Assembly: GCF_024170165.1 (NCBI RefSeq)
Contig: NZ_JALJXP010000009.1
Span: 224,815 to 288,814 of the forward strand
DNA length: 64,000 nucleotides
Direction of reading: 5' to 3'
DNA from: Pseudomonas nitroreducens
GTDB taxonomy: Bacteria; Pseudomonadota; Gammaproteobacteria; Pseudomonadales; Pseudomonadaceae
Part shown: positions 1 through 12,038 of the stretch, in pieces
How the letters are laid out: the number at the start of each line of letters is the position of its first letter
Position numbering within the stretch: the stretch's first letter is position 1
The notes under the pieces: model-generated
Seen by the model: only the letters and a program-made list of their open reading frames with translations
Told to the model about the DNA's origin: nothing
The model's database searches: none
Made by a program: the position numbers and the translations under genes

Positions 1-2
1 CC

Positions 3-650
3 CAGCCGACTCCCGCCGAACCCGCCCGCCGCGGCCGCAAGAACAACCCGGAGAAGACCCGCGAGGACATCCTCCAGGCGGCCATCGTCGAGTTTGTCCA
101 GCAGGGGCTTTCCGGCGCGCGGGTGGATGCCATCGCCGAGCGCATGAACACCTCGAAGCGGATGATCTACTACTACTTCGGCAGCAAGGAACAGCTCTAC
201 CAGGCGGTGCTGGAGAAGCTCTACGGAGATATCCGCGGCACCGAGCAGAGCTTGCACCTGGCCGAGCTGGAACCGTTGGAGGCCATGCGCCGGCTGGTGG
301 ATTTCACCTTCGACCACCATGACCGCAACGTCGATTTCGTGCGGATAGTCAGCATCGAGAACATCCACTACGGCCAGTTCGCCTCCGGCTCCGAGGCGAT
401 TCGCTCGATGAACAGCAACATCCTGCGCACCATCGAGGACATCCTCCAGCGCGGTGCTGCCAGCGGGGCGTTCCGCGACGGCCTGCAGGCCATCGACGTG
501 CACATGCTGATCAGTGGGTTCTGCTTCTATCGCGTGTCCAACCGCCATACCGTCGGCTCGCTGTTCCAGGTCGAGCTGGAAGACCCGGCGATCAAGGCGC
601 GGCACAAGGACATGATCATCGAGGCGGTGTTGCGCTACGTGCAGCCGTAA
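3..650 (+). CDS. TetR/AcrR family transcriptional regulator (5' end outside window)
   Basis: The reading frame is open from base 3, so the start codon lies upstream of the window. The visible N-terminal part has a basic, Arg/Pro-rich leader and then a typical TetR helix-turn-helix (VDAIAERMNTSKRMIYYYFG, then SKEQLYQAVL). The C-terminal all-helical region would bind an effector and dimerise. It sits tail-to-tail with the dehydrogenase/dehydroquinase pair. A TetR gene beside such a pair is, as I recall, the arrangement at P. aeruginosa PA0243-PA0245, so control of quinate/shikimate genes is a reasonable inference. The ligand cannot be read from sequence. Confidence 0.85.
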   Translation, partial: QPTPAEPARRGRKNNPEKTREDILQAAIVEFVQQGLSGARVDAIAERMNTSKRMIYYYFGSKEQLYQAVLEKLYGDIRGTEQSLHLAELEPLEAMRRLVDFTFDHHDRNVDFVRIVSIENIHYGQFASGSEAIRSMNSNILRTIEDILQRGAASGAFRDGLQAIDVHMLISGFCFYRVSNRHTVGSLFQVELEDPAIKARHKDMIIEAVLRYVQP

Positions 651-690
651 GGTCGGTTGGGGCACTGCCCATTATTGCCGGCGAACACCT

Positions 691-727
691 GCGTAGGATG
701 GCGTGGAGCGAAGCGATACCCATCGCG
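691..727. repeat. Dispersed Pseudomonas-type repeat between convergent genes
   Basis: The GCGTAGGATGGCGTGGAGCG...CCCATCGCGG pattern looks like a widespread intergenic repeat of gamma-proteobacteria (imperfect palindrome around GCGAAGCGATACCCATCGC). It fills the 91-bp gap between the convergent TetR and dehydrogenase genes. Confidence 0.5.
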
Positions 728-741
728 GGTACCGCGCCCGA

Positions 742-1590
742 TTACATGGCGGCGAAATGCGTGAGCATCCGTTCAGCGTCTGCCTCGACGCCACTGAACA
801 GCTCGAACGCCTTCACCGCCTGGAACACCGCCATGTTGCCGCCATCCAGCGTGCGGCAGCCGAGGCTGCGGGCATGCCGGAGCAGTTCGGTCTCCAGCGG
901 GAAGTAGATGATCTCCGCCACCCACAGGCCCGTGTGCAGCAGCTCCAGCGGCAGGGGCGCGCCGGGCAGCTTGGCCATGCCCACCGGGGTGGTGTTGACC
1001 AGCCCGTTTGCCTCCGTGACGGCGCCGGCAAGGTCATGACCGACCCGCGCGCGCTGGCCGCCGAAATGCGCGTTGAGGTTATCCACCAGCGCCTGGGCGC
1101 GGGCCGAGTCCACTTCGAAGAGAGTCAATTGCTGCACACCTTCGCTGAGCAGCGCGTGGGCCACTGCAGCGCCTGCGCCGCCAGCGCCCAGTTGCACCAC
1201 GCGTTCGCGCGGTGCATCGCTGAGGTTGCGCCGGAAACCTTCGGCAAAGCCCAGGCAGTCGGTGTTGTGGCCGATGCGTTTGCCATCGCGCAGCACCACG
1301 GTATTCACCGCACCGATACCCCGCGCCTCGTCGGACAGCTCATGCAGCAGCGGGATCACTGCCTGCTTGCACGGGAAGGTGATGTTCAGCCCGGTGTAGC
1401 CCATGCGTTCCGCGGCGGCGAGCAGGTCGGGCAGGGCACCGGCATCGACACCCAGTGTGTCCAGGTCGATCAGCCGGTAGAGATAGCGCAGCCCCTGGGC
1501 GTCGCCCTCGTGCTCGTGCAGGGCTGGGGTGCGCGAAGCCTGGATGCCGGCACCGATGAGCCCGGCCAGCACGGTGCGGTATTCGTTCAT
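742..1590 (-). CDS. Shikimate/quinate 5-dehydrogenase (AroE/YdiB family)
   Basis: NAD(P)-dependent dehydrogenase interconverting shikimate or quinate with the 3-dehydro acid. Visible family motifs are the substrate-binding SRTP segment near the N-terminus, NITFPCKQ (catalytic Lys), NTDCLGF and the nucleotide-binding GAGGAG loop. The ATG at 1590 (282 aa) is preferred because AAGGGG lies 8 nt upstream. A GTG at 1599 overlaps the stop of the dehydroquinase in a GTGA junction and would add three residues. It is the second gene of a two-gene operon behind aroQ. The SRTP substitution (SLSP is usual in biosynthetic AroE) and the context favour a catabolic quinate/shikimate enzyme over the housekeeping AroE. 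That last point is inference. Confidence 0.85.
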   Translation of the reverse strand: MNEYRTVLAGLIGAGIQASRTPALHEHEGDAQGLRYLYRLIDLDTLGVDAGALPDLLAAAERMGYTGLNITFPCKQAVIPLLHELSDEARGIGAVNTVVLRDGKRIGHNTDCLGFAEGFRRNLSDAPRERVVQLGAGGAGAAVAHALLSEGVQQLTLFEVDSARAQALVDNLNAHFGGQRARVGHDLAGAVTEANGLVNTTPVGMAKLPGAPLPLELLHTGLWVAEIIYFPLETELLRHARSLGCRTLDGGNMAVFQAVKAFELFSGVEADAERMLTHFAAM

Positions 1591-1595
1591 GGCCT

Positions 1596-2036
1596 TCACC
1601 CCTTCAACAGCTTGGCGAAGTGCTGGATGCCGGCGCGATAGCCGTCGCTGCCGAGCCCGGCGATGACGCCCACGGCGATCGCAGAGACGAACGAGTGATG
1701 ACGGAACTCCTCGCGCCGGTGCACATTGGACAGGTGCACTTCGATTACCGGCAGCTCCACGGCGGCGAGCGCGTCGCGGATGGCTACCGAGGTGTGGGTC
1801 CAGGCGGCCGGGTTGATCAGGATGCCGGCGCAGCGGCCGCGGGCCTGGTGAATCCAGTCGAGCAGCTGGCCTTCTCGGTTGGTCTGGCGGAATTCGATGT
1901 CCAGACCGTTCTCGGAACCGGTGCGCTGGCAGAGCGCGGCGATGTCGTCGAGGGTCTCGTGGCCGTAGGTGGCGGGCTCACGGGTGCCGAGCAGGTTCAG
2001 GTTCGGCCCGTTGAGCACGAGCAGGGTATGAGGCAT
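1596..2036 (-). CDS. aroQ: Type II 3-dehydroquinate dehydratase
   Basis: Dodecameric-type dehydroquinase (146 aa) that dehydrates 3-dehydroquinate to 3-dehydroshikimate. It shows the hallmark N-terminus ([20 protein letters not shown], with the catalytic Arg and Tyr), [16 protein letters not shown] and [17 protein letters not shown], which carries the catalytic His. The length is normal for the family. It is the first gene of an operon with the dehydrogenase (overlap or 5-nt gap). Together they would convert quinate towards dehydroshikimate and protocatechuate, so this is probably a second, catabolic AroQ copy. A palindromic operator candidate lies about 60 bp upstream. Confidence 0.93.
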   Translation of the reverse strand: MPHTLLVLNGPNLNLLGTREPATYGHETLDDIAALCQRTGSENGLDIEFRQTNREGQLLDWIHQARGRCAGILINPAAWTHTSVAIRDALAAVELPVIEVHLSNVHRREEFRHHSFVSAIAVGVIAGLGSDGYRAGIQHFAKLLKG

Positions 2037-2096
2037 GAAGGGAGGCTCCGTTGTTTTTGTATGGCCGTGCGGGAAAGGCCTGCAGGAGCAAAATGT

Positions 2097-2115
2097 ACCA
2101 AATGGTTAATTTGGT
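2097..2115. promoter_or_regulatory. Perfect inverted repeat upstream of aroQ (operator candidate)
   Basis: ACCAAAT, a 5-nt spacer GGTTA, then ATTTGGT form a perfect 7-bp inverted repeat 61-79 bp upstream of the aroQ start, in an AT-rich patch. Size and symmetry suit a TetR-type dimer. A second weaker repeat, CCACC-N7-GGTGG, follows at about 2121-2137. Confidence 0.4.
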
Positions 2116-2261
2116 CAATGCCACCGGAGGTTGGTGGTTTTTGTTGAGATATGCTGACTTAAATCGACCTGAGTGGCCGTTTTTGCGCCGATCTTGCGAT
2201 TACGTGCATGTGGCCGCGAGCGGGAGAAAAACGACAATCCGTGCGGTGATCGACCACCCTG

Positions 2262-2289
2262 CGTAGGAGCGGACTCCGTCCGTGATCGG
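2262..2289. repeat. REP-like palindrome (GTAGGAGCGGACTCCGTCC class)
   Basis: GCGTAGGAGCGGACTCCGTC followed by CGTGATCGG is one copy of the short Pseudomonas REP-type palindrome that recurs at 8.2-8.4, 25.3, 26.1 and 31.1 kb. It lies in the 390-bp gap between aroQ and lpdV, which otherwise holds the aroQ promoter region and the lpdV terminator; I see no gene there. Confidence 0.6.
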
Positions 2290-2355
2290 TTCGACGCGGC
2301 AGTGGGCCCGAAGGCGGACGTTGCCCGCGACCCGCCCAGTGCTGAACCTGCCGGC

Positions 2356-2382
2356 AAAAAAAGACCCGCCAAGTGGCGGGTC
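2356..2382 (-). terminator. Rho-independent terminator of the bkd operon
   Basis: An 8-bp stem (GACCCGCC/GGCGGGTC) with loop AAGT is followed, read on the minus strand, by seven T residues. It lies about 45 bp beyond the lpdV stop codon. Confidence 0.85.
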
Positions 2383-2426
2383 AGAGGGGGAAGCCTGGAA
2401 GCCAGGCCAGTTGGAGAGAACCGGTT

Positions 2427-3833
2427 TCAGACGTGCAAGGCATGTCCCAGCGCACGCAGCGCAGCTTCCTGCACCGCTTCGCCGAGGGTCGGGTGGGCGT
2501 GGATGGTGCCAGCGATGTCTTCCAGGCAGGCGGCCATTTCCAGCGACTGCACGAAGGCCGTGGACAGCTCCGACACCGCCTTGCCCACGGCCTGCCAGCC
2601 GAGGATCAGGTGGTTGTCCTTGCGCGCCACCACACGAACGAAGCCGTCGCTGGATTCCTGGGTCATGGCGCGGCCGTTGGCGGCGAACGGGAAGCTCGCG
2701 GTCAGCACCTCATGGCCGGCGGCCTGGGCCTGTTCCGGCGACAGCCCGACCACCACCACTTCCGGATCGGTGAAGCACACCGCCGGGATCGCCGTGGGGG
2801 TGAAGGCGCGGCGCTTGCCGGCGATGATCTCGGCGACCATCTCGCCCTGGGCCATGGCGCGGTGGGCCAGCATGGGCTCGCCGGCGATGTCGCCGATGGC
2901 CCAGACATCGCGCATGGAGGTGCGGCATTGCTCGTCGACCTGCACGGCGCGGCCGTTCATGTCCAGGCGCAGGGTGTCGAGGCCCCAGCCGGCGGTGTTG
3001 GGGTGGCGGCCGACGGCGACCAGCACCTGGTCGGTCTCGATCACCCGCTGCGAACCGGCGCCATCCTGCACGCGCAGGCCTTTGCCGTCCGGCTCCAGGC
3101 CCATCACGCTGTGGCCCAGATACAGCTCGATGCCCAGCTTGCGCAGGGAATTGGCCACCGGTTTGGTCAGCTCCTCGTCATAGGTCGGCAGGATGCGCGG
3201 CTGCGCTTCCACCACCGTGACTTCGACGCCGAGCTTGCGGTACGCGGTGCCCAGTTCCAGGCCGATATAGCCGCCGCCCACCACCGCCAGGCGCTTGGGC
3301 AGGGTCTTCGGTGCCAGCGCCTCGGTGGACGAGATGACATTGCCGCCCACCGGCAGGAAGGGCAGCTCCACGGATTTCGAACCGGCCGCCAGCAGCAGGT
3401 GCTCGGTGTGGATGTGCTGGGTGCCGCCTTCGGCAAGCTCGACCTCGACGGTCTTGCCGTCGACGATCTTCGCCCAGCCGTTCACCACGGTGACGCCGTG
3501 CTTCTTCAACAGCGCGGCGACGCCGGTGGTCAGGCGGTCGACGATGCCGTCCTTCCATTCCACGGTGCGCTGGATGTCGATGCTCGGCGCCTGCACGCTG
3601 ATGCCCAGCGGCGACTTGCCGGCGAACTCGCGGGCCTTGAGGTATTCCTCGGCGGCGTGGATCAGCGCCTTGGAGGGGATGCAGCCGATGTTCAGGCAGG
3701 TGCCGCCCAGGGAGGCGCCTTCCACCAGCACGGTGCGGATGCCCAGCTGGCCGGCGCGGATCGCCGCGACATAGCCGCCGGGGCCGCCACCGATCACCAG
3801 CAGGGTGGTTTCGAGAGTCTGGTTCTGTTTCAC
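2427..3833 (-). CDS. lpdV: Dihydrolipoyl dehydrogenase, E3 of branched-chain keto-acid dehydrogenase
   Basis: FAD-dependent disulfide oxidoreductase that reoxidises the lipoyl groups of BkdB with NAD+. Read from the GTG at 3833 (468 aa) it has the FAD loop IGGGPGGY (residues 14-21), redox-active cysteines Cys46 and Cys51 in [13 protein letters not shown], an NAD-binding [12 protein letters not shown] and the C-terminal active-site [14 protein letters not shown] lies 8 nt before this GTG; the open frame extends upstream but that part is antisense to nothing recognisable and overlaps bkdB. It is the last gene of the bkd operon, 14 nt after bkdB, followed by a strong terminator. The protein resembles the dedicated Val-type LpdV of P. 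putida more than the general E3. Confidence 0.95.
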   Translation of the reverse strand: MKQNQTLETTLLVIGGGPGGYVAAIRAGQLGIRTVLVEGASLGGTCLNIGCIPSKALIHAAEEYLKAREFAGKSPLGISVQAPSIDIQRTVEWKDGIVDRLTTGVAALLKKHGVTVVNGWAKIVDGKTVEVELAEGGTQHIHTEHLLLAAGSKSVELPFLPVGGNVISSTEALAPKTLPKRLAVVGGGYIGLELGTAYRKLGVEVTVVEAQPRILPTYDEELTKPVANSLRKLGIELYLGHSVMGLEPDGKGLRVQDGAGSQRVIETDQVLVAVGRHPNTAGWGLDTLRLDMNGRAVQVDEQCRTSMRDVWAIGDIAGEPMLAHRAMAQGEMVAEIIAGKRRAFTPTAIPAVCFTDPEVVVVGLSPEQAQAAGHEVLTASFPFAANGRAMTQESSDGFVRVVARKDNHLILGWQAVGKAVSELSTAFVQSLEMAACLEDIAGTIHAHPTLGEAVQEAALRALGHALHV

Positions 3834-3847
3834 GTGTAGGGCTCCAG

Positions 3848-5134
3848 TCAATCGATGAACAGGGTGGCGGGGTGTTCGAGCAGGGCGCGCACGGCCTGGA
3901 TGAAGGCCGCCGCGTCCATGCCGTCGACCACCCGGTGATCGAAGGACGAGGACAGGTTCATCATCTTGCGCACGACCACCTGGCCGTTGACCACCATGGG
4001 CCGCTCGACCATGCGGTTGACGCCGACTATGGCCACTTCCGGGTAGTTGATCACCGGCGTGCTGACGATGCCGCCCAGGGCGCCGAGGCTGCTCAGGGTG
4101 ATGGTCGAGCCGGACAGTTCCTCGCGGCTGGCCTTGCCATGGCGCGCGGCTTCGGCGAGGCGCGCCACTTCCGCGGCGTTGCCCCACAGGTCGCGGGACT
4201 CGGAATTGCGCAGCACCGGCACCATCAGGCCATTGTCGCTCTGGGTGGCGACGCCCAGGTGCACCGCGCCGTAGCGGGTGATCACGTCGGCTTCGTCGTC
4301 ATAGCGCGCGTTGAGCTGCGGGAAGTCGCGCAGGGCGACGACCATGGCACGGGCAATGAACGGCAGCAGGGTCAGTTTGCCGCGTGCCGCCGCGTGCTTG
4401 GCATTGAGATGCACGCGCAGCGCTTCGAGATCGGTGACGTCGATCTCCTCGACGTAGCTGAAGTGCGGGATGCGCCGTTTGGCCTCGGCCATCTTCTGCG
4501 CGATCTTGCGGCGCAGGCCGATCACCGGGATCTGGTGCTCGTCGTGGCGTGCGGCATAGCCGGAGGCGATGGTCGCGCCGCCGTGTTCCAGGAAGTGTTC
4601 CAGGTCTTCGCGCAGGATGCGCCCGGCCGGGCCGCTGCCCTGGACGAACTGCAGTTCCACGCCCAGGTCGCGGGCACGCTGGCGCACCGCCGGCGAGGCC
4701 AGTGGCTTCTCGCCCGGCGCGCGGCGCGGCGCCGGTGACGGGGCAGGGCGCGCGGCCGGGGCGACCGGCTTGCTCTCGACGCGCGGCGCAGGCTTGGGCG
4801 CTTCGGCGACGGGGGCCGGTTTGCTTTCCGGCTTGGCTGCCGGTACCTCTTCATGGGGGTTGGCTTGCGCGACTTCGCGGTGGTTGCCGTGGCCTTCCAC
4901 TTCCAGGCGGATCAGCTCGCCGCCCACAGCCATCACCTGGCCGGGCACGCCGCCCAGGGCGATGATCTTGCCGGCCACCGGCGAGGGGATTTCCACGGTG
5001 GCCTTGTCGGTCATGACTTCCGCCAGCAGCTGGTCCTCATGGACCTCGTCGCCGACCTGGACATGCCACTCCACCAGCTCGACTTCGGCGATACCTTCGC
5101 CGATGTCCGGCATCTTGATGACGTGAGTGCCCAT
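3848..5134 (-). CDS. bkdB: Lipoamide acyltransferase, E2 of branched-chain keto-acid dehydrogenase
   Basis: Core of the BCKAD complex (428 aa), transferring branched acyl groups from E1 to CoA. Domain order: a lipoyl domain (1-80) with the lipoylated Lys44 in [13 protein letters not shown]; an Ala/Pro-rich flexible linker (about 95-150); a peripheral subunit-binding domain ([17 protein letters not shown], then GRILREDL); and a catalytic domain ending with the HRVVDG motif (His400, Asp404). Only one lipoyl domain is present, as usual for this E2. The start ATG at 5134 directly abuts the bkdA2 stop, so translation is probably coupled. Confidence 0.95.
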   Translation of the reverse strand: MGTHVIKMPDIGEGIAEVELVEWHVQVGDEVHEDQLLAEVMTDKATVEIPSPVAGKIIALGGVPGQVMAVGGELIRLEVEGHGNHREVAQANPHEEVPAAKPESKPAPVAEAPKPAPRVESKPVAPAARPAPSPAPRRAPGEKPLASPAVRQRARDLGVELQFVQGSGPAGRILREDLEHFLEHGGATIASGYAARHDEHQIPVIGLRRKIAQKMAEAKRRIPHFSYVEEIDVTDLEALRVHLNAKHAAARGKLTLLPFIARAMVVALRDFPQLNARYDDEADVITRYGAVHLGVATQSDNGLMVPVLRNSESRDLWGNAAEVARLAEAARHGKASREELSGSTITLSSLGALGGIVSTPVINYPEVAIVGVNRMVERPMVVNGQVVVRKMMNLSSSFDHRVVDGMDAAAFIQAVRALLEHPATLFID

Positions 5135-7688
<2,554 letters not shown>

Positions 7689-8150
7689 ATGGCTGATCTC
7701 GACCGCACCGACCTGAAAATCCTCCGCGCCCTGGCCGACGATGGCCGCCTGTCCTGGCGCGATCTGGCGCAGAACATCGGCCTGTCGCTGACCCCGACCC
7801 TGCGCCGGGTGCGCCGCCTGGAGGAGGAGCAGTACATCCAGGGCTACTTCGCTCGCCTCGACGAGGAGCGCCTGTCCGGCGGCATGAGCGTGTTCGTCTC
7901 GGTGTCCCTGGAAAAACAGACCGGCGACTACCTCGCGCGGTTCGAAGAACGCATCGTCCAGGCACCGCAGGTGATGAGCTGCTTCCAGATGACCGGCGAC
8001 GCCGACTACATGCTGCGGGTGGTGGTGAAGGACCTGTCGGCCTACCAGCTGTTCCTGACCAATACGCTGACGCAGATTCCCGGCGTGGCCGGGATCAAGT
8101 CGGCGTTCGCGCTGAAGTCGGTGATGCTGCGCTCGGCGCCGCCGATCTGA
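7689..8150 (+). CDS. bkdR: Lrp/AsnC family regulator of the bkd operon
   Basis: Lrp-type regulator (153 aa) with an N-terminal winged helix-turn-helix (DRTDLKILRALADDGRLSWR, then LAQNIGLSLTPTLRRVRRLE) and a C-terminal RAM/AsnC ligand-binding domain (SCFQMTGDADYMLRVVVKDL). Its divergent position beside bkdA1 matches the known P. putida and P. aeruginosa arrangement, where BkdR is the positive regulator sensing L-branched-chain amino acids. Bases 8151-8427 downstream hold only REP-type repeats. Confidence 0.93.
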   Translation: MADLDRTDLKILRALADDGRLSWRDLAQNIGLSLTPTLRRVRRLEEEQYIQGYFARLDEERLSGGMSVFVSVSLEKQTGDYLARFEERIVQAPQVMSCFQMTGDADYMLRVVVKDLSAYQLFLTNTLTQIPGVAGIKSAFALKSVMLRSAPPI

Positions 8151-8232
8151 GCGGGGCCATGGCGCGGGAGCAGTGATTTCGCGGACAAGGTCCGCTAATC
8201 CACCCGGCCCATTGCGGACGATCCGGCTGGAT

Positions 8233-8418
8233 TGTAGGAGCGAGCTTGCTCGCGAACCTGCGGCCTGGCGTGGCGCCGACCCAATCGCGGATGAATCCGC
8301 TCCTACCGCAGCCGGCACCTGTCTCGCCTGGGCGTAGAAGCGGACTCCGTCCGCGATAGCTATCCGACCATGCGGGAACATCGGCAGAGTGCGGTTCGCG
8401 AGCAAGCTCGCTCCTACG
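8233..8418. repeat. Cluster of four REP-like palindromes
   Basis: Four elements of the same family lie within 190 bp: TTGTAGGAGCGAGCTTGCTC at about 8233; AATCGCGGATGAATCCGCTC in inverted orientation at about 8282; GTAGAAGCGGACTCCGTCCG at about 8334; and GGTTCGCGAGCAAGCTCGCT at about 8393, inverted. They alternate between the GCGAGCTTGCTCGC and GCGGACTCCGTCCGC core types, forming two nested inverted pairs at the junction of convergent genes. Confidence 0.75.
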
Positions 8419-8427
8419 AAAAACAAG

Positions 8428-9390
8428 TCAACCCTCGCGGCGGAACTGCTCGCGGTACTGCGTCGGCGTCACCCCCAGGCGCTGGGAGAACACCAGGCGC
8501 ATGCGCGCCGCGCTGCCGAAGCCACAGCGCCAGGCGATCATCTTCAGGGCCTGGTCGCTGCCTTCCAGCAACCCGCGCGCCGCGTCGATGCGGGCGCGCT
8601 GGACGAATTCCGCGGGCGTCACCCCCGCTTCACGGACGAACACCCGGGCAAAGCTGCGCGGGCTCATCGCCACCTCGGCCGCCAGGTGCGGCACGCCCAG
8701 CGGCTGGTCGAGGTGCTCCTGCACGTAGCGCTGGATGCGCGCCACCGGTGAGCCTTCGTCGGCCGGCGCCTGCAGGAAGGGGCTGAACTGCGATTGCCCG
8801 CCCTGACGCTGCGCCACCACCAGCAGTCGCTTCGCCACTGACAGCGCTACTGCTGCGCCGTGGTCCTCGGCAACCAGTGCCAGCGCCAGGTCTATACCGG
8901 CCGTCACGCCCGCCGAAGTCACCAGCGCGCCATCGCGCACATGAATCCGATCCGGCTCTACCAGTGCCCGCGGGAACAGTTCGGCCAGCCGCCGCGCGTC
9001 ACTCCAGTGAGTCGTCACACGCTTGCCGTCCAGCAACCCGGCATGGCCGAGCAGGAAGGCCCCGGTGCAGATCGAGCCGTAACGCGGGGCCCGGGCACAG
9101 GCCGCGCGTAGCCAGCCGAGCAACTCGGGCGCGGGCGTCCCTTCCGGCAATTGCGGCCCGCCTGGCACCAGCAGGATGTCGGCGGCGCCGTCACCTTGAT
9201 CGAGACTGAAGTCGGCGCCGAGCAGTTGGCCGTTGGAAGCGCGCAGAGGGCAGGGCGGCGCGGCCAGGGTGACGACCTGGTAGCCCTGGCCCGCAGGGAC
9301 GAAGGCATTGGCCTCGGCGAACACGTCCAGCGGCCCGGAAACATCCAGCGCCTGCACGCCGGGGAACAGCAGCATGGCTACGCGCTTCAT
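8428..9390 (-). CDS. GlxA family transcriptional regulator (DJ-1/PfpI domain plus AraC HTH)
   Basis: 320-residue regulator. The N-terminal class I amidotransferase-like domain (about 4-190) carries VAMLLFPGVQALDVSGPLDV and SICTGAFLLGHAGLLDG with Cys108. The C-terminal AraC DNA-binding domain (about 215-318) contains PLGVPHLAAEVAMSPRSFAR and the second HTH IAWRCGFGSAARMRLVF. Relatives such as GbdR, CdhR, ArgR and SouR respond to nitrogen compounds in Pseudomonas. No obvious target gene is adjacent, so ligand and regulon are unknown. Confidence 0.9.
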   Translation of the reverse strand: MKRVAMLLFPGVQALDVSGPLDVFAEANAFVPAGQGYQVVTLAAPPCPLRASNGQLLGADFSLDQGDGAADILLVPGGPQLPEGTPAPELLGWLRAACARAPRYGSICTGAFLLGHAGLLDGKRVTTHWSDARRLAELFPRALVEPDRIHVRDGALVTSAGVTAGIDLALALVAEDHGAAVALSVAKRLLVVAQRQGGQSQFSPFLQAPADEGSPVARIQRYVQEHLDQPLGVPHLAAEVAMSPRSFARVFVREAGVTPAEFVQRARIDAARGLLEGSDQALKMIAWRCGFGSAARMRLVFSQRLGVTPTQYREQFRREG

Positions 9391-9649
9391 GGCGTCTCCC
9401 GATCCGATCGATGGTGTTCATTCTTGCGGGAGAAAATGCTGGCCGCAAACGCTACGTGGGTTCGAATGCTGCCAATCAGCCAACAGTCGGCGTGACAATC
9501 GAAAGATGGAATGGCCAGCAGTACGCCTTTGTTGCGTTATCTGCAGTAATGCATTGTCGAAGTCGAGCTGTGTAGGAAAGATCCGGTCAGCTAGATTTAT
9601 GGCAGTGGGCCACGATCGACGCGACCCGCGTGATCCTGAGGTTCCTGTC

Positions 9650-9892
9650 ATGAAATCCGCGTATAGCGCGCTCTTCGCCATCCCCGCCCTGCTGCTGTCC
9701 TTCAGCGCCTTCGCCGACGATGCGGCCGTGTACCACTACGGCATGCCGCTGGACGTGGCCAAGGTGCTGAGCATTTCGCAACCCAACGACCGCTGTGAAG
9801 TCAGCCAGGCGACCATGGTCTACCTGGATTCCCAGGGCCGGCAGCACACCGTCAAGTACCTGCGCCAGACCCCGCGCTGCAGCGACATCTGA
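9650..9892 (+). CDS. Small secreted DUF2790-type protein
   Basis: An 80-residue protein with a clear signal peptide (MKSAYSALFAIPALLLSFSA, cleavage after AFA). The mature part has YHYGMPLDVAKVLSISQPND, then MVYLDSQGRQHTVKYL and two Cys, matching the pattern I know as DUF2790, a family of short paralogous periplasmic proteins confined largely to Pseudomonas. Their function is not established. The ATG at 9650 is chosen because it begins the signal peptide and has TGAGG just upstream. The stop is one base from the convergent chemoreceptor stop. Confidence 0.75.
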   Translation: MKSAYSALFAIPALLLSFSAFADDAAVYHYGMPLDVAKVLSISQPNDRCEVSQATMVYLDSQGRQHTVKYLRQTPRCSDI

Positions 9893-9893
9893 G

Positions 9894-12026
9894 TCAGGCG
9901 CGGAACTGATCCACCAATCCCTGCTGCCGGCTGGCCAGGTCGTTCAGTGAACGACTGGCGCTGGCGGCCTGCTGTGCCTGATCGGAAATGGTCTGGGTGA
10001 CGTCGCGGATGCCGGCGATGTTGCGGTTGATCTCCTCGGCGACGCTGCTCTGTTCCTCCGCGGCGCTGGCGATCTGCAGGTTCATCTCGCTGATCAGGTT
10101 CACCGCTTCGCCGATCCGACGCAGGGCGTCGATGGCCTGGCGCGCCTGATCGACGTTGCCCTGGGCCTGGGCGAAGCTGCCCTGCATCGCGCTGGTCACT
10201 GACTGGCCGCGCGCCTGCAGGTTCTCGATCACTTCGCGAATCTCCTCCACCGACTCCTGGGTACGCCGGGCCAATCCGCGCACTTCGTCCGCGACCACGG
10301 CGAAACCGCGCCCGGCATCGCCTGCGCGTGCCGCTTCGATGGCGGCATTGAGCGCCAGCAGGTTGGTCTGCGCGGCGATGCCGCAGATGACTTCGAGGAT
10401 CGAGCCGATCTGCTCGTTGCTCGCCGCCAGTTGCTGCAACTCGGCCATGGCCTGGTTCATCCCGGCGGCCAGCAGGTCGATGCCGCTGTTGGTGGCGTCG
10501 AGGGTGCGGAAGCCGTCGTCGCAGGCCTGTTCCGCGGTGCGTGCGGCATCGGCGGCGCGGGCGGCGCTGCGGGCCGAGTCCTGGGCGGTGGCGGACATTT
10601 CCTGGAGCGCCGTGGCGACCATGTCGATCTCGCGGAACTGCTGCTGCATGCCGTCGCTGGTCTGCCGGGCGATCTGCGCCGAGCGGTCGGCGGTGGAGTG
10701 CGCCTCGCGGGTCGCCGACTGCACGGCGGCGATGCTCGGCTGCAGCTTGTCGAGGAAACGGTTGAAGGCGGTGGCCAGGCGGCCCAGTTCGTCGCGGCGC
10801 GGGTAGTCGAGGCGGCGGGTGAGGTCGCCTTCGCCGTCGGCGATGTCTTCCAGCATCCGCGCCAGGCGCAGGATCGGCCGGCTGATACCGAGCGCGGTGA
10901 GCGCCACCAGCAGCATGCCGAGCAGCCCGGCGGCAATGCCGACGCCGGTTTCCAGCGCGGTGCTCTTCCAGCGCAGGTCGTCCAGCGTGCCTTTGAGTCG
11001 TTCCGCCGGGGCGAGCATCACTGCGCGGGGAACACTGAGCAGGATGCCCCAGGGCGCGGCGTCCGGCACTGGCGCGAGGCTGTGCAGCACGCTGATGGAT
11101 TCGCCGTCGTCGGTGGATTGCGAGCGGCCGGCGGCGATTTCGCCAAGCACGCTCTTGTCGTCGAACTTTTGCCCCAGCTTCGAGGCGTCGCCACTGTCGC
11201 TGGCAATCAGGCCGTTGGGGCTGAGGATACGGATGCGGCCCTGGCCGTCGAACAGGCTGCGGCTGCCTTCCGCGCTGCTCTGCTGCAGCGCCGCCAGGTC
11301 GATGTCGAAGCCCACGGCGGCGATGGCCTTGCCGTTCTCCAGCAGCGGCAGGGTGACGCTGGTGACCAGCCGGCGCTGGCCCGAGGCGTCGTCGAAATAC
11401 GGGTCGAGCACGCAGGGGCGGGCGTGCCCGGTGGAGCAGGTGAAGAAGGCGTTGTAGGGCTGGCCGCTGGGGCCGGGGGTGGTGTCGCCGAGGACCTGCT
11501 CGGTGCCGATCACCCGCTGGGTGTCCTTGCCGTTCTGCAGCAGGTAGAGGGCGAAGCGGCCGGTCTCGTTGCTGCCCAGGTCTTCGCGGGCGGCGAACTG
11601 GCTGTCGGCGGCGTCCAGCGCATCGGGCTGGAACACCAGGAACAGGCCGAGCAGTTCCGGGTGTGCGGCGAGGGTGTCGGCCATCGACTGATTGAGCGCG
11701 TTGCGCAGCGCGGCGGCGTCGAGGACGCCCTGGTGCTGCTGCGCGCGCAGGGTCTGCACGCTGCGCAGCAGGCCTTCGCCGAGCAGCAGGTTGTTCTGCA
11801 GGCGTTCGCGGATCAGCAGGGCCTGCACCTGGCCCTGGGTCTCCAGGTTGTGCCGCGCGGCAACGGCGAACAGTTCGCCGCTGTCGTGCTGGATGGTGCG
11901 GCTGTCCTGTCGCGCCTGGTACAGCGAGAGGCCGATCAGGACGCTGGCGACGAGGATCAGGCAGAGGCCCGCCAGCCAGGTGATGCGACCCTGGATGGAG
12001 GTCAGGAGGCTGGGCATGGCGGGCAT
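9894..12026 (-). CDS. Methyl-accepting chemotaxis protein with periplasmic dCache-type domain
   Basis: 710-residue transmembrane chemoreceptor. TM1 is at about residues 15-36, followed by a roughly 320-residue periplasmic sensor with dCache-like features ([34 protein letters not shown]). TM2 is at about 360-380, then HAMP and a long signalling helix pair with the tip [18 protein letters not shown]. The second Cache subdomain has no cysteine cluster or haem motif. The start could also be the ATG at 12017. It lies 12 nt beyond the outer-membrane barrel gene start of the same strand, so the two may be co-transcribed. The ligand is unknown. Confidence 0.92.
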   Translation of the reverse strand: MPAMPSLLTSIQGRITWLAGLCLILVASVLIGLSLYQARQDSRTIQHDSGELFAVAARHNLETQGQVQALLIRERLQNNLLLGEGLLRSVQTLRAQQHQGVLDAAALRNALNQSMADTLAAHPELLGLFLVFQPDALDAADSQFAAREDLGSNETGRFALYLLQNGKDTQRVIGTEQVLGDTTPGPSGQPYNAFFTCSTGHARPCVLDPYFDDASGQRRLVTSVTLPLLENGKAIAAVGFDIDLAALQQSSAEGSRSLFDGQGRIRILSPNGLIASDSGDASKLGQKFDDKSVLGEIAAGRSQSTDDGESISVLHSLAPVPDAAPWGILLSVPRAVMLAPAERLKGTLDDLRWKSTALETGVGIAAGLLGMLLVALTALGISRPILRLARMLEDIADGEGDLTRRLDYPRRDELGRLATAFNRFLDKLQPSIAAVQSATREAHSTADRSAQIARQTSDGMQQQFREIDMVATALQEMSATAQDSARSAARAADAARTAEQACDDGFRTLDATNSGIDLLAAGMNQAMAELQQLAASNEQIGSILEVICGIAAQTNLLALNAAIEAARAGDAGRGFAVVADEVRGLARRTQESVEEIREVIENLQARGQSVTSAMQGSFAQAQGNVDQARQAIDALRRIGEAVNLISEMNLQIASAAEEQSSVAEEINRNIAGIRDVTQTISDQAQQAASASRSLNDLASRQQGLVDQFRA

Positions 12027-12038
12027 CTTCCCTGGGCT

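Noticed and set aside
2115..2372. An 85-codon open frame on the minus strand in the aroQ-lpdV gap
   Set aside because: Most of it is a translation of the REP element and terminator region (for example NRSRTESAPTQGG), with no ribosome-binding site and no recognisable family.
9650..9892. A longer reading of this gene starting near 9308
   Set aside because: The extension runs antisense through the GlxA-type gene promoter and lacks a ribosome-binding site, while ATG 9650 begins a clear signal peptide.
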